From the NCBI GenBank assembly GCA_032622095.1, contig CP136068.1:162955465-163019464 (forward strand): 64,000 nucleotides of DNA, in the 5' to 3' direction. A program made the translations under genes and the position numbers. Below the pieces are notes generated by a model. That model worked only from the letters and a program-made list of their open reading frames with translations, ran no database searches and was not told the DNA's origin. Shown here piece after piece: positions 1-13,700 of the stretch. Each line of letters starts with the position of its first letter. The first letter of the stretch is position 1. This DNA is from Siphonodentalium dalli. Its lineage: Eukaryota; Mollusca; Scaphopoda; Gadilida; Siphonodentaliidae.

Positions 1-260
1 GAAAATCGTAGGTGGAGAAATCGTAGCTTGCCCGCAGACGCTACGGTGCTGCGATCTTTGCAGCTACGATTTTCGTGGTATTTACAACATGACCAGTGCG
101 ACATGTGGTCATGTGACAGCTACGATCGCGCGCGTTGCCAAAGTCACGCCACGATTTTCCTGGTAAAATCAAACAGTGCTTGATTGCTACGATTTGGCTA
201 CGATATTGTCGTGGGCATGCGCATTAGATGCTTCCTCCTGCGATTTCCCCCACTTACGAT
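1..260. mobile_element. Subterminal motif array (CTACGAT), cut by window edge
   Basis: About a dozen copies of CTACGAT or its complement ATCGTAG, in both orientations and often extended to CTACGATTTT, are packed into 260 bp. This looks like the subterminal array of a DNA transposon whose other end lies outside the window. No protein is recognisable. The short open frame that begins inside the array (228-587) has no recognisable homology and is not called. Confidence 0.4.
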
Positions 261-1260
261 TTTAATCGCAGCGTGTGCGGTGGCACTAACAGTTCTATTT
301 ACAGAAAAAAGAAGGTCCCATTAATTGAATACAATAATATCGAAATAAAATCAATATTAGTTGATACAATCGTTTCCGGGCCGGGATTTCCAACTCATAC
401 GTATTATTTCATAGCGAGGAAACTATCTAAAATTTGTTATTTAAAGAGAACTATAGTTGCGGTAAATCCATTATATCCATATTACTCTTGGGATCCAAAT
501 AAAAGGAGGGTGCAGAATAAAAGTAGGGGGTGGAAAATATCCCAAAATCAAATAATAGTAACGGGTGGAATAAAATTAGGGGTGTGAACTTTAAAGCTAT
601 TCTCAAAACCTCGTTCGGATTTTCATTAATACCAAATAATTGAGAAACACAAACAGCATAATACGTGCTTGTAACAATGGTTAGAATATTACCAGAACAT
701 TGAAATCGAAGCGAATCCCTGTCAATAATATGTAATTAGGTCGGCTAATATGTCGATTATTTTGATAGAAAATTGCCTCCCAGACACCCGCCTATATAAC
801 TGCAAAATTACAAAATTCTGCCATAATCCTAAAGCAGAGTATTGTGATAAGTTACTATGTCATTGATGTTAACAAACAAAGCAGATGGTAATCTTAAAAT
901 TACTGTTATATATTCAATAATTGTGAGGCAGGGAGCTGTTGTGATATATCGTACTAGTACTTATACTTATAGAAGATATTAAGTCGCAATATGACCCGCA
1001 GCTGAAACTAAGAGAAAATGGAATCATTTTTGCAAATGTGACTTCCAGAAATAACAAAACGTAGGGGTCCAAATAAGCACAATATGGTGTGATTATTTCG
1101 ACAAAAATGATAAACGTGGGGGTGCGTTTATATGAATACCGAGAGTAGTATATATAACTAGTGTAGCTAAATATGATTATACCAAACCATAATTATTGTC
1201 ATATCGATAATTCTGGAACCCAGTTAACATAACTGGTATTTACATGTAACTCATATTTTT
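261..1260. other. AT-rich non-coding stretch
   Basis: I see no gene, RNA or strong repeat here. By analogy with copy B it should be intron 2 of NIT2 copy A, since the next feature is an insertion close to exon 3. I found no trace of exon 2. Confidence 0.4.
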
Positions 1261-1648
1261 TTTACCCTGTGCCAATGCATTCTCTTATATATGCGAGTCG
1301 ACCATAGGTCGCCTCGCATATATAAGAGAATGCATTAGCCTAACAATTGTTTAACAATTTTTTTAAATTTTAATAATGTTTTCTTGTATTCTTTAACAAT
1401 TTTATAATTTCACCCATACAGAGCCCCAGACAAACATGAGCAGACGACACTCTTCTATATGCTTCTATATATGTGTGGGGCTCCATGCAGGGTAATGGAT
1501 GTTTTTTATTTTATGTCCTAAAAATTGTCAGAAACATTTATTTAAACAAAAATGATAAAAAATTGTTAGGCCAATGCATTCTCTTATATATGCGAGGCGA
1601 CCTATGGTCGACTCGCATATATAAGAGAATGCATTGGCACAGGGTAAA
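1261..1648. mobile_element. Double-hairpin element, family I (core only)
   Basis: Two 69-bp hairpin cassettes (1271-1340 and 1570-1638) face each other inside short inverted ends TTTACCCTGTGCC / GGCACAGGGTAAA. The spacer holds a third imperfect hairpin with GAGCCCC and GGGGCTC arms (1420-1480). It lacks the longer outer repeats of the copies at 15019 and 42457. Its right edge is only 23 bp from exon 3 of NIT2 copy A, so it sits next to the polypyrimidine tract. Confidence 0.75.
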
Positions 1649-1671
1649 ACAATATATCTCGTCTCTTTTAG

Positions 1672-1792
1672 GAGTGCTTTAATTCTCCATATGGCTCTTC
1701 ATACTTTAAAGAATACTCTGAGAAGATTCCTGGAGCTTCTACCCAGATGCTTTCATGTGCCGCGAAAGAAAACAATGTCTTCTTAATTGGAG
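1672..1792 (+). CDS. NIT2: NIT2-A exon 3
   Basis: 121 nt, from phase 0 to phase 1. It starts with the catalytic Glu codon (ECFNSPYG) and ends in FLIGG split by the intron. The acceptor is TTTTAG (TTTCAG in copy B) and the donor is GTGAGA. It differs from copy B at 2 of 41 residues. Beyond the donor, two decayed units of the 34-bp repeat seen in copy B are visible (about 1800-1850). Confidence 0.92.
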
Positions 1793-4700
1793 GTGAGATA
1801 ATAAAATAAGGTCAAACGAATTGGATGTTAGCTCACAAAATTCGGTGTTCGTATATGGCAAGCCGTGACATAAAATGTACTTCTGAATAACAGTTGATGT
1901 TGAATTACAAGTTAATGAGGTTTTCAGAATTAGAAATGAGTTACTAGAAATAGCCACTGTTGAAATTGAGCATGACGGTTATCCTCTTGAGTTCGTGGGG
2001 GCGTTAAAATACTGGAATCCACTAAATTAGTATGCAGGGTGACCCTTTCATGGTACATTGCATTGAACTACGTCTAACTTTTCACGAAATACCATTAAAG
2101 AATATAAGAAAAAAATATTAAAATTGTAAAAAATTGTAAAAAATAATAACAAATGATGAAAAACTGTTAGGCCTATGCATTCTCTTATATATGCGAGGCG
2201 ACCTATGGTCGACTCGCATATATAAGAGACTGCATTGGCACAGGGTATATGGGTTGATACAAAAACAAAAATCGGACTTGGCACTGAAAGGGTTAAGTTT
2301 TATTAAGGTTTGACTTGGGTGAACCATAAAGTAGGTCATGTGAACTTTTTGCAAAATCTCTGCTGACAAACAAGACTCCAAGAGCATGGAATCTGTAAAT
2401 GGAAGATGCATGTATATTCCGGTTTAACCATTAATTATTATTGCCATGCATGTATTTTCCGGTATAACCGTTAATTATTATTGCCATGCATGTATTTTCC
2501 GGTTTAACCATTAATTATTATTGCCATGCATGTATTTTCCGGTATAACCGTTAATTATTATTGCCATGCATGTATTTTCCGGTTTAACCATTAATTATTA
2601 TTGCCATGCATGTATTTTCCGGTATAACCATTAATTATTATTGCCATGCATGTATTTTCCGGTATAACCATTAATTATTATTGCCATACTATTTTTCTTC
2701 AGGTTCCATACCAGAGGAAGAGAATGGAAACATCTACAACTCATGCGCTGTGTACAATCCTGATGGTGAAATGGTTGCTAAACATCGCAAGGTAAATGCG
2801 ATCACACGCCCTGATCATTGTTTGATATTTGTAAAGAGGAAGGAACTTCAAGGAAGCTGAGTTCAGACGAGACTCGTGCCTTTCGTTCTTATCGTTCATT
2901 GCGTTGCCACGAGCCATTGCCATTGTCTGTGTGTTATGATTCATAATAGTTTCACATGATTTTCCTCTTTTTCTCACAATTTCCTTTGTTTCACATGATT
3001 TCCCTTCGTTTTAGACGACTTTCCTTTGTTTCATGTGGCTAACCTTTGTTTTACATGATTTGCCTTTGTTCCACATGATTTTCCTTTGTTTTACATGATT
3101 TTCCTTTGTTTCACATGATTTCCCTTTGTTTTACATGATTTTCCTTTGTTTCATATTGTTTCCGTTTGTTTTACATGATTTTCCTTAGTTTTACATGATA
3201 TCCCTTTGTTTTACATGATCTGCCTTTGTTCCACATGATTTTCCTTTGTTTCACGTGATTTCCCCTTGTTTCTTGAGTTCAGACAAGTGCTTTTCGTTCA
3301 TTTCGTTCATTTCGTTATCACGATCCATTGTCTGCATGTTAACATTCTTAATAGTTTGTCCTTTGTTTCACATGATATTCATTTGTTTAAAACGATTTTC
3401 CTTTGTTTACATGATTTTCCTTTGTTTTTCAAGATTTTCCTTTATTCCACATGACTTTCCTTTGTTTCCCATGATTTTCCTTTACATGATTTTGCTTTGT
3501 ATCCCCCAGATCCATCTCTTTGATGTTGACATTCCCGGCAAAATCCAATTTCAAGAGTCTGAGGTTCTGAGTCCGGGAGAAAGCCTCACAGTGTTTGACA
3601 CTCGTGAGTACATAGCGATTATCAATACAGTGAAGTGATCTGAGTTGCCATATCAGTATGGTCGTGGTGCGCAAAAAAGGGGTCAAGCCCAGAAGAAATT
3701 GTTAACAAAGCGATTTTGGGGTAATTCGACAGGAATAATATATCAAAAATCCGCTAAAATTCAGGATTTTAATATGGCGTCCAACATGGCTAAAAAGGAG
3801 GCACTTAAAAAGAGGCACTAAGACAGATTTGATTTTTGAGAGACATAACCATTCGGGGAAATAAAATGTGTCGTCGTTTGGTTATCGGTTCACCCTGGTT
3901 CCAAACAAATTATTTTAAAGAATGTGGTATGAAATTGAGCCAAAATTCGCATTTTGAATCTCTATCCACATTTTAACGGGAAATTGGCGACTCTGCGAGA
4001 TAAGTGAGATGTTTAATAACTTAACATTCCATCACAATCAGATCGAACTTTATCACCTTGATCAAACATGGCTGCCAAAATTGGCGCCACAAAAAAAGTC
4101 AAAGATGCATTCAGGGTTCCATTCCTCCAATTACACAACAACATGCAAAATATAATTTAACATTGTGTTCTACTTTGTTCTGTTGAAAATGTGTTGAAAA
4201 CGATATAATACGTGTAAACTGGACCAATAAACGATATAATCCATGTAAACTGGACCAATAAACACTAAAGAATGTCATTGTATTATTGAAAAATTAACAA
4301 AATCATTGTTGGTGTCCCTCTAAAACATCGACACTGTATGAAATAAATCAATAAATGCATAGATAATTTATTATCAACAAAATAGCATCCTTTATAAATG
4401 CAAAGAGAACTTATTATCAACAAAATAACATTTTTTTTGTAGCAATTATTGTTCCAAACTTCCAAATTAAAAAGTATAGATTTCATAAAAAATTTCTGAA
4501 ACGCTGCATACATCATTAGTTGTATCATAGGAGTTCCCCTCCCAGTCCACCCCTTTTCTTGAACCCTACATGCATCTTTAATTGTATTATACGAGTTCAC
4601 CTCTCATGCTTCCCCTCTTCTGTATAGCATTTTGTAAAATCGGAATTGGTGTGTGCTACAATAGACGCTTCATATTTTCGCCAGAATTCTGTGAACTGAA

Positions 4701-7700
4701 ATTGGTATTTGCTAAGATATTGGTAATTTGTTTTCTTTCTAGCGTTCTGTAAAATTGGGATTGGTATTTGTTATGACATTCGTTTTCCTGAGCTGGCACA
4801 GAAGTATGCAGCAATGGGTGAGTTGTATATGTGAATCACCTTCAACTTAATTGTTCTTACCATGGGTACTGTTGCGGCTGAGTGCTTAGTACATACATAA
4901 ATGAACAGACGAGTGCGTTAGCGCATTGTGTTGAAATTGAGATATAGGCAACAATACTAGGACGTTTCAATGATGCGATGCTTATCCAAGTTTCCTTCCA
5001 CGTAATCCAGCTAGTGAGATCAGTTGGTATAATGCGGTTTTCCGTTAAAGCCTCATATATTATGTCTTTTTATATTGGGATTTAGCGTTGTTGACCTGCT
5101 CACCTAAAATTCCCAAATCACTGGAATAGTATGTCACAATTGTGACAGTAAACTGGTTTAGTCAATGGAACATATATTGATTCTGAACTCCACAATTATT
5201 GTCGACAGAAAGTATATAGTCATTGATGATTTCATAAGGCCCAAACAAACAACGATTGAATTTAGACGATCTACCCATTTTGGCAATGGACCTATACCAT
5301 AACAAGATATCCAACAGTGTATGTGGGACCCTTTAACCACTTATAGAAATGCTTCTGTCTTTCTTGGGCAATCCCAACATTTTCTCTGACTCTGTCAAAA
5401 CTACTTTCCATTTGAGTCCTCATTCTATTCACATAATCGACACTTGACTCCAACCTCTTCTGATTCCCACCATATACTTTATCAGTGGATAAAGTAACTT
5501 CTATAACCAAACATTAAGAAATGGGGAGTGTGTTTTGTTGACGAGAACACACTCGATCTATAGGCTAGCAGAGACTTAGACAAGTGCCTATCCAAATCCC
5601 TTTCATTTTCTGAGATAATTTACTTTAACAAAGCAAAAACAGTTATATTTAATCGTTATACTAACCCATCTGACTGTGCGATATGGTGTAGTTTGTGTTT
5701 GTGCTATCGTCGCATCAGTGCTATAATGTCGTAACCCACGGTTTCAACTTTCCAAGAAAATGAAGGTTGAAGTTTTCCGACAACAGTTCTCTTAATGCTG
5801 ACAAAGCGTGACGTATTGTTGTATTTATCCCAATGAAAACTGACATTAGCTGTCCATTGAACCACATACTTTTTTTCTGTTTACTCCCTCGTTTTCTTTT
5901 AAAAGGCAATAACTTGTTTGGAGATACGACCTTTTGCGTACGCCAACGACGATTGGTTTCCGTGCTATAAGGAAGTTGTTCTAATAGATACAGATTATGC
6001 TAAATATGGTGGCAATCGCATGTGTCTATGACCTAAAAAGTGCCTATTCTACATTGTGAATATTCACTCATGTGCATCATCATACAGAAATTTGTGGAAC
6101 AATTACAAAATTTAAATCACCAAATGATCACGTGACTAACATGGAGATGCGACCACCTGAAGCATCCACATGGAGATGCGACCACCTGAAGCATCCGATT
6201 GTCTGCTATTGGACATACGACCTTATAGCATGAATAATTGTGAATATCGCTGGAGATACGACATTTGTGTCACTGGATTGTGAGAATATTTGCCATCCAA
6301 TGCAAAAACAGTTTGGCTCATCGGGTTGGATTTTTTCTCACGATTCGAATGATATCAAATACTCATTTCCCGCCAAAATGGAGTTACGATATTATAGCAC
6401 TGATGCGACGCTATGTTGAGGAGATCACATAGTTTTGAACAATGATGTAAATTATGCTCGCTGGTTGGAATGAACAATGATGTAAATTATGCTCGCTGGT
6501 TGAAATGAATTTTAGCAGGAATTCCAAAACAATAAAACACCTATGTTATGGTGTCTGCTGTATGATTATCGAGTGCAAAAGCTTCTGGCCACTTCGGGAA
6601 ATAATCAGAAACGACAAGAATGTATTTGTTTCTTTGATCAGCCTTTGGTAGAGGTCCTACCATATCCAGAGCTATTCATTCAAATGGGTAACTTGCTCCC
6701 TGCTCATTCACTGTTGGTGGCACACAAGCAGCACATATTATGCAAGAAAGAGACAACTGCTCCACATCCTGAATCATATCTTTCCAATATAATCTATCCT
6801 GTAATTAATGGAGTGTTTTCGCTGTGCCCATGTGTCATCCAGACACATCATCATGAGCCTCTTCATAACCTCTTCTCTACAAGCCCGTCAAACTATAGCC
6901 TGAAGCTGAGTGACGGAACCAGTGCTGTCTTACCATGTTTGATATAGTAATGGGTATTTAATGTCCAACCTATTCCATTGTGACCACAAACTCCCCAAAA
7001 ACGTGCTGCTTCCAACTGGACATGATTGTCTCTCTCCATTTTCCGCATTTGTATCACTAATAATATATCAGAATCTTCTCATTGCTTTCCAAGTTGCCTG
7101 GTGTTCTTCCGTGGATCAAGAGTCTGTTCGTGATTACGATATGTGGTGTCTTACGAGTCTCCACCAAGCTATGACCATATGCTGTCTCACTGGGGGAAGT
7201 GTTGTCATAATTTACCACTAACATTTTCTCTATGAAGCGGCTACATGCTACCTCACCAGAAATGTTTTCCACATGTATTACTCTCGACAGATTATCAGCA
7301 TTTCCATTTAGAATACCAATTTTGTGTTAATGGCAAAATCATAGGCAAATAAGAATATTGACCCATCTCTCTCTCCAGCCAGTTGGATCTGAACTGGGCT
7401 TAATACTTAACATATCTAGTATTACATAGAAGCTTAATATGATCTGAATATAGTTCAAAGCTAGTACCTACTAAGGATTGTTTAAAATGTTGGATAGCTC
7501 ACACCACACCCCAAAACCTTTATCATAAATGCTCCATCTCTGTGCTGTTTTTGATTGACTGCGGCACTGGCTAAAGAAGTAACAGATCCTCTCTCCGCCA
7601 CAACTTGTGACAGCATGGCCCCAACTCTCGGATAGAAGCATAGGTTTGAATTATAAAAGGTTTGTGGCGTCTGGATAGGCACGGATTGGGTGTGATCTCA

Positions 7701-10700
7701 TTTTACCTTTTCACCCATCAAATGCATCATCGCACTCTGAGGTCCACTTAAATTCCACATCCATTTTCAACAGCTAGTTTATTGGAGCAACTATTTGAGA
7801 AATATTTGGTATGAATCGCCTATAGTATCATGCCAAGCCCACAAAGCTTTTTATTTTACTGTTAGGAGTATGAAATGTGTGTACCTTATCAATATTAAAC
7901 TTGTCTGTTTCAACCCCAGCTGCTGATACCTGATGACATAAGAAACAATCTTTTCCTGGAACAAATGACATTGTTCTGGTTTGGCTTTCAAACCCACCTG
8001 TCTCAGCCAACTTGAGGCATTGCCTCCAAATGGGAGTCTAAACTGGGAGTAAACAAGATGACGTCATCAATGTAAACCAAACAATTGTTCCATTCAGTCA
8101 TTAAAGAGTCAGTTCCACGATCGTTGACGCGGGTTGCTTGGACATTGGCCAATCCAACTGGGACAACATTGAAGTGATATAAACCTGTTCCAATCGAAAA
8201 ATATGTTTTAAGGTTGTCGTTTTCATCTATTGGTATTTGCCAATAAAAGACGCCATATCAATAGTACTGAAATACCTGTAAGGGCGTCAATGCACTTTTC
8301 TATCTGAAGTAAAGGATGTGCAAATTTCTGTGTGATATTATTGAGTCTACGATAGTCTATACAAAACCTTATGGCGTCATCCTTTTTCTTAAAAAGAACT
8401 ATCTGTGCACAGCAATGCCTTTGGCTTGACAATGACACCATTGTCTAACATTTCAGACATTACCAAACCATACATTATACGATGAGGAGGCTGCTTAATC
8501 GGTAACGAGGTCTCATCAAATCTATGACAGATTGTCCAACTAAAAAACAAAGATACTGAACCTCCGCTCGAAATGGCCTAACAAAACGTTCAAACCACTG
8601 GCGTTTTATATCACTGATGGCATGTATACAATCATAGAACTTCTTGTGCAAGATGTTTCCGGATTTTCTTTATATTTTTTACAGCAAACTTATCCCAATA
8701 AAGAGACCAACAACCAGAAACAGCTTGTCGAGTAGAGTTATGAATTGTTATGAACCTATTTAACTCATCAACTTTATTTTTAATTTATGTTTGTCAATTG
8801 TTTCTCAAATCGTTCTCACCATCTCCATGTTCAGATATGTTGATGCCATTGTTATTGTAATAGCCACCAAAGAAACAAGTTGGTATTGATACAAATCCTA
8901 CAAAAGCAGATGGAAACTGACTTAATTTGAGATTAAAACAGTAGCACCTTCTCAAAAATTGCATTAGCTGTGACCTGATTTCGTTTCAAGAACTCTGTCC
9001 AACAAATCAATGATTCGTGCACACATTTATATAGTAACATGAAACTCTACCATAATGTCCCACTACAATCATCTTACAAACTATTTCAGTCAGATCGTCC
9101 ACCTTAGCTCCTCGTTGAATGTTATGCTCTATATGGAGATCCTTTGACTGTATATCTGTCAATTTTTTTGGCTCGAGCATATGCTGCCAATAGACAGATT
9201 CCATGATTGGACATTTCCAAGAATACTTGGAATATGGAATTCCATGATCATTAACTAGGCACAAAAAAAGTCTACGGAATATATCTGCAAGATTGGAGGG
9301 GTTATATACTTCCCAAAATCGTAATTATACTCAACAAATTGCCTTCATAATTTCAATCTATTTTACCAAATCATTTTATTTAAACCAAAGTATCACCAAC
9401 TACCTAGCTTAAACACATACATTACAAATTATAATCACTATTTACTGCAGATTCCATGAGCGGTCATATACTGCCCACCTAACTTGCCTTCAGAGATTCA
9501 AAAAATTTTCTGAACAAAATATCCATCTATTTTGTGTTCATTCTGTCCGTTGAACATCATTCTGCATGGACACATCTGACCGCTGCCACCAATGTAAATT
9601 ACTTGATCTATAAGTAACTCACCACACTTCGCCTGGACTTTCTGAACACACCTAGCTGTCTTCTCGCATCCAATCTCTATTTACCGTCGCTTCTCTCTTT
9701 GTGTGTTTTAGTTACCTCCCTCACTTGCTTCTGGCATCAACTCCCCCAGCGTCACCAACTGCTCGTTGACTTCGACCAATCTCCGACTCGTCCTCAATTG
9801 TTGTAATATTGCTTTTATATTGATATCGAACAAATCAACTGCACTGAATCTGAAGGTCTGTGTTATTATGCAATGGACGTGTGTATTTTCTTGGTTGTAG
9901 ATTGTAAACTGTCATGCCATGAATCTGCACTCTGGCTACGCCTGTAGAAATCATACGCCACCAGGTCAAAACTGTTTGATATTATGTCAGGGAGCTCTAT
10001 AACATTTCAAAAATAACTCAGGTAATATATATCTAACTGTTGCTTGTAAATAATGGATTTCACAGTAGATGACGGCCCAGCTTGAGATTAAATGATTTAG
10101 GTGACATGTGAGCCAATTTAGTTTGTGTCATTTACAATCTTAGTAGTTACCCAGTGTAATTAATGGATGTTTATTGCTAACTCTGCAAACAAGTCTGTTA
10201 TATCATGTAAGCTCAAGTTTGGTTTGACAACTAGAGTGACATGTTATATATATTGCGTGCATAATTTGTCAAGGTTTTAAAATACTCCATCAGTAGAGAT
10301 TCATAATCAACGTCAGTCCCTCTGAATTCCTTCTAATCTTCCAAAAAGAGAACTCCATTATAATTTTTAAATATGTCTATTACCCAATTAATTGAGGATA
10401 ATATGATAGATATATAACTATAAATTAACCAAAATAACTTCAGAAATATCTACATGCGAATTTTGATATCACATCTCAGTTCTCATAAATTAATATTAAT
10501 GTAATAACAAATTAATTATAACATGATACATGGAGTATTCCAGATAAATTTTATAGCTAAACATGGGTGGGTAGGTGGGTAACAGCAATTTAGATCGATC
10601 GCTGTGAAATCCAGTGAATATTCACCTGAACCAGAAATGTCAAATTAAATGAACTGTCTAAAAGGTAACAACCAATTAGACGAACGATTGCATAGTTTTA

Positions 10701-13700
10701 CCTTTGGAATACTGTCATCCGATTATAAATATCGATTGTCCAATGAGAAACAATGTACTAAAGTACCAATGGTAAAGAAGCTAACATTGACGTAAGTAAA
10801 TAGTCGTCTCTCTGGAAGTTTAATACTTTTAAGAAGGAATGCTGGAAGTGTAGCGGTCGCGTTGTAAATATAGAAGGCCGATGACTTCTCTGATCGAGAG
10901 GTCCATATATCTTGGTCATGGTCGTTAAACGCTTTGTGTGATCACCGAAGTTAAGCAACGTCGAGCCCGGTTAGTACTTGGATGGGTGACCGGCTTGGGA
11001 TTCCGGGTGCTGCCAACTTTCGGTGCGACTCCCGCACCCCCCCCCTCTCTCTCTCTCTCTCTCTCGTTCTGTTACAAATGTAGCTGTTATAACTGATATT
11101 TCTTGATTCTAGGCTGTAAACTTTTAGTCTATCCGAGTGCTGGTAACATGATCACAGGTCCCGATCACTGGCTATTACTCCAGCAGTCAAAAGCTCTCGA
11201 CAATCAGGTTTATTTCGCCACACCATCGCCTGCACGAGATGAGAAAGCTTCCTATGTGGTGTGGGGCCACTCTGCTGTGATTAATCCTTGGTAAGGCTTT
11301 TAATTAAATAGCATCATAGATACGAAGAATGTAGCAAAATATCTATATCACGCATATACATAATGTATCGTAATCATGTAAGTAACTAAAATGTTAACCC
11401 TTTACCCAACAAAGCGGCCAAAACGACCAAATAAAGCTTCAACAGCCTAAAATATCTTCGGTCTGTCTCAATAGAACCATACAAATATGGATATCATTGG
11501 AACCGGTTTATTGACCACATTGTGATGGTTACAGTTATGCCATGTGCCAATGCATTCTCTTATACATGCGAGTCGACCATAGGTCGCCTCGCATATATAA
11601 GAGAATGCATTGGCCTAAAAAAACTATTTTTATAATATTTTTCTACATTCTTTGACAATTTTATCATTTTTAATATGTGTTAAGCCAATGTATTCTCTTA
11701 TATATGCGAGGCGACCTATGGTCGACTTGCATATATAAGATAATGCATTGGTACATGGCCGTTCTGTTGGGTAAAGGGTTAATAGCAACGCTAACAGGTC
11801 TCATCCTGCATATCCTCGTGGGTGGCATTTCTAATGTTTTTTGTAATTAGTGACTGCTTCCAAATAATAATAATGCCTGTTATAATCATAACACTACGAG
11901 GACCTGGAACACTGGAATAAAAACGTGTGTTCCATACTTCCTTACAATTCGCATATACTTCCTTAAAGACATATTATGGACGTGTTCGTGTGGATGAAAC
12001 ATGCCAACTGGAGGAATGTAGCATTCTATTAACATCGCCGACAATTTCAAGCAAATCTAGCTACCATAGCGCCCAATAGAAAACATTGTGTTAACTACAC
12101 TCAATTGTAAATATTTACTTCTCGATTCGGGACGCATCTATTAACCAAAACTATTTCGCCATCGAAGGTCACTTTATTTAATTAAAAATAAGAATGACTA
12201 CGTGTGTAGTTAATTTGGATATAATATTTGTAAAAGTACATACTTTTAGAAAGAGTATTCTCCATTTATATTTTATCACCCGACCGGAGTGTTTCACATC
12301 GTTTAATATAACTAAATACAAACATGTGTCTGGCTACCACGATCAGAGTCATATCTAAATGGTAGTTGGGATGGGAAGGATGATTGCCCAGACTGGTTAT
12401 ACCCATACAAGCAAAATGCTCTGTCTAAATGCTATGCATTACTGTTGTATACTAGTATTGTTTTAGCATAATCTGTACTGTCAAATTATTTCTCATATCG
12501 CATTTTGCCAATACAAAATCTACCGGTATCCATCTATCTATCAACACTCTAGAGCCTAAGTTTTGTGGTAGCCAATAAAACTCGACCCCGCATCATTGGT
12601 GTAGCATCTTGTTGAAAGGTTTGTTTTGTTGAAATAAGAAAACTATAATTCTGCCTGTAATTTCAGGGGTGAAGTTGTATCAACAACAGATCACAAGGAA
12701 GGAATCGTATATGCTGATATAGGTATTATCTTAAAGATAATTTTCAAGTCAATCTCCTAGCTAGCTATAAAACCAGGCTTAGCATGTTGACATGGCATAT
12801 AGGTCCTAAACTCCGTAATCAGCCATGTGTGACATTTGCAGGCATTATACACCATGTGGAGTTTATACAGGCCTGGGAGATGTCAGTTATAGCTATAATA
12901 GTTAGATATAGCTAATGTAGCTACATATGGCTATTGATGATGGATGAATATGGTTGAAGAGCGAGATAACCTAATTCACAAAACAATCATTTTAAATGTA
13001 CAAGAACCTGGTTTGATTACTCTTCGTCGTGCATGGTAGTGGTGTGTACGGTTAGTTGTTTAAGAACGCTTTGTTGAAGTATATGCTATTCACGATCAGG
13101 TTTTATCTTGTTTAATTGGTTTTCTCCCGAAGTTCGGGCAGCATTTGCGTATCTCGTCGAATAAACTTTGTTTCCGTATATTTGTGTAGAGCCTAACTGA
13201 TGTATTACCACTTTAACTACTGACGTGGAAACAAGATAAATATTGGTCCTAAATAACAGATACATTAACAAAGCGTTATTATACAACTCAATATCTGTCA
13301 CTCCACTACACAACACTACCACGGCGCTTAACACGTGAGGTTAGTTTCCTCTTTTCGTGTATAATTATCAAAATATTCCTACACTGTCACTTTTTTGCTG
13401 TACCTAAATAGAAGAAGATCGATGATCATATACATAATTATCATCGGAGTATTATATCATGTATCAGAACAATGTTCTTAACAGAGGTGCGTGTTTCTAT
13501 GCTTGGATATTCCGCATTCTTGCTTGTGCAACCGACATGTCCACGCCGCGGCAGTGGTTTCTGAAGGTGTAGCAACACAATCCCTCTCAACCTCAGTTGC
13601 GACAGCTCGCAGTAATGCTTTCATGCAATGCAAATTGGTAAAAACACGGTTTTACAACAGTCATATTTAACCCTTTCGTGACGGGAGCTTCCTGTATTTT

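Larger units (their letters stand above)
5158..9587 (-). mobile_element. Degenerate Ty3/gypsy retrotransposon in NIT2-A intron 6
   Basis: Reading the minus strand from high to low coordinates, the order RT, RNase H, integrase zinc finger, integrase core, integrase C-terminus is recognisable, which is the Ty3/gypsy order. Frames are broken by stops and shifts throughout. At about 9575-9587 the minus strand reads TTGGTGGCAGCGGTCAG directly after a CA, which resembles the start of a gypsy leader after a 5' LTR. I could not match two LTRs. A 0.7-kb DNA element is nested in the integrase region. The relic contributes most of the 6.3-kb intron 6. Confidence 0.8.

Noticed and set aside
1473-1682. 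Open frames through the 69-bp hairpins (a recurring frame with IYKRMHW)
   Set aside because: The same peptide recurs wherever the hairpin occurs, in both orientations. It is a by-product of the palindrome.
13086-13334. 82-codon minus-strand frame in NIT2-A intron 8
   Set aside because: Not recognised as any protein or transposon domain.
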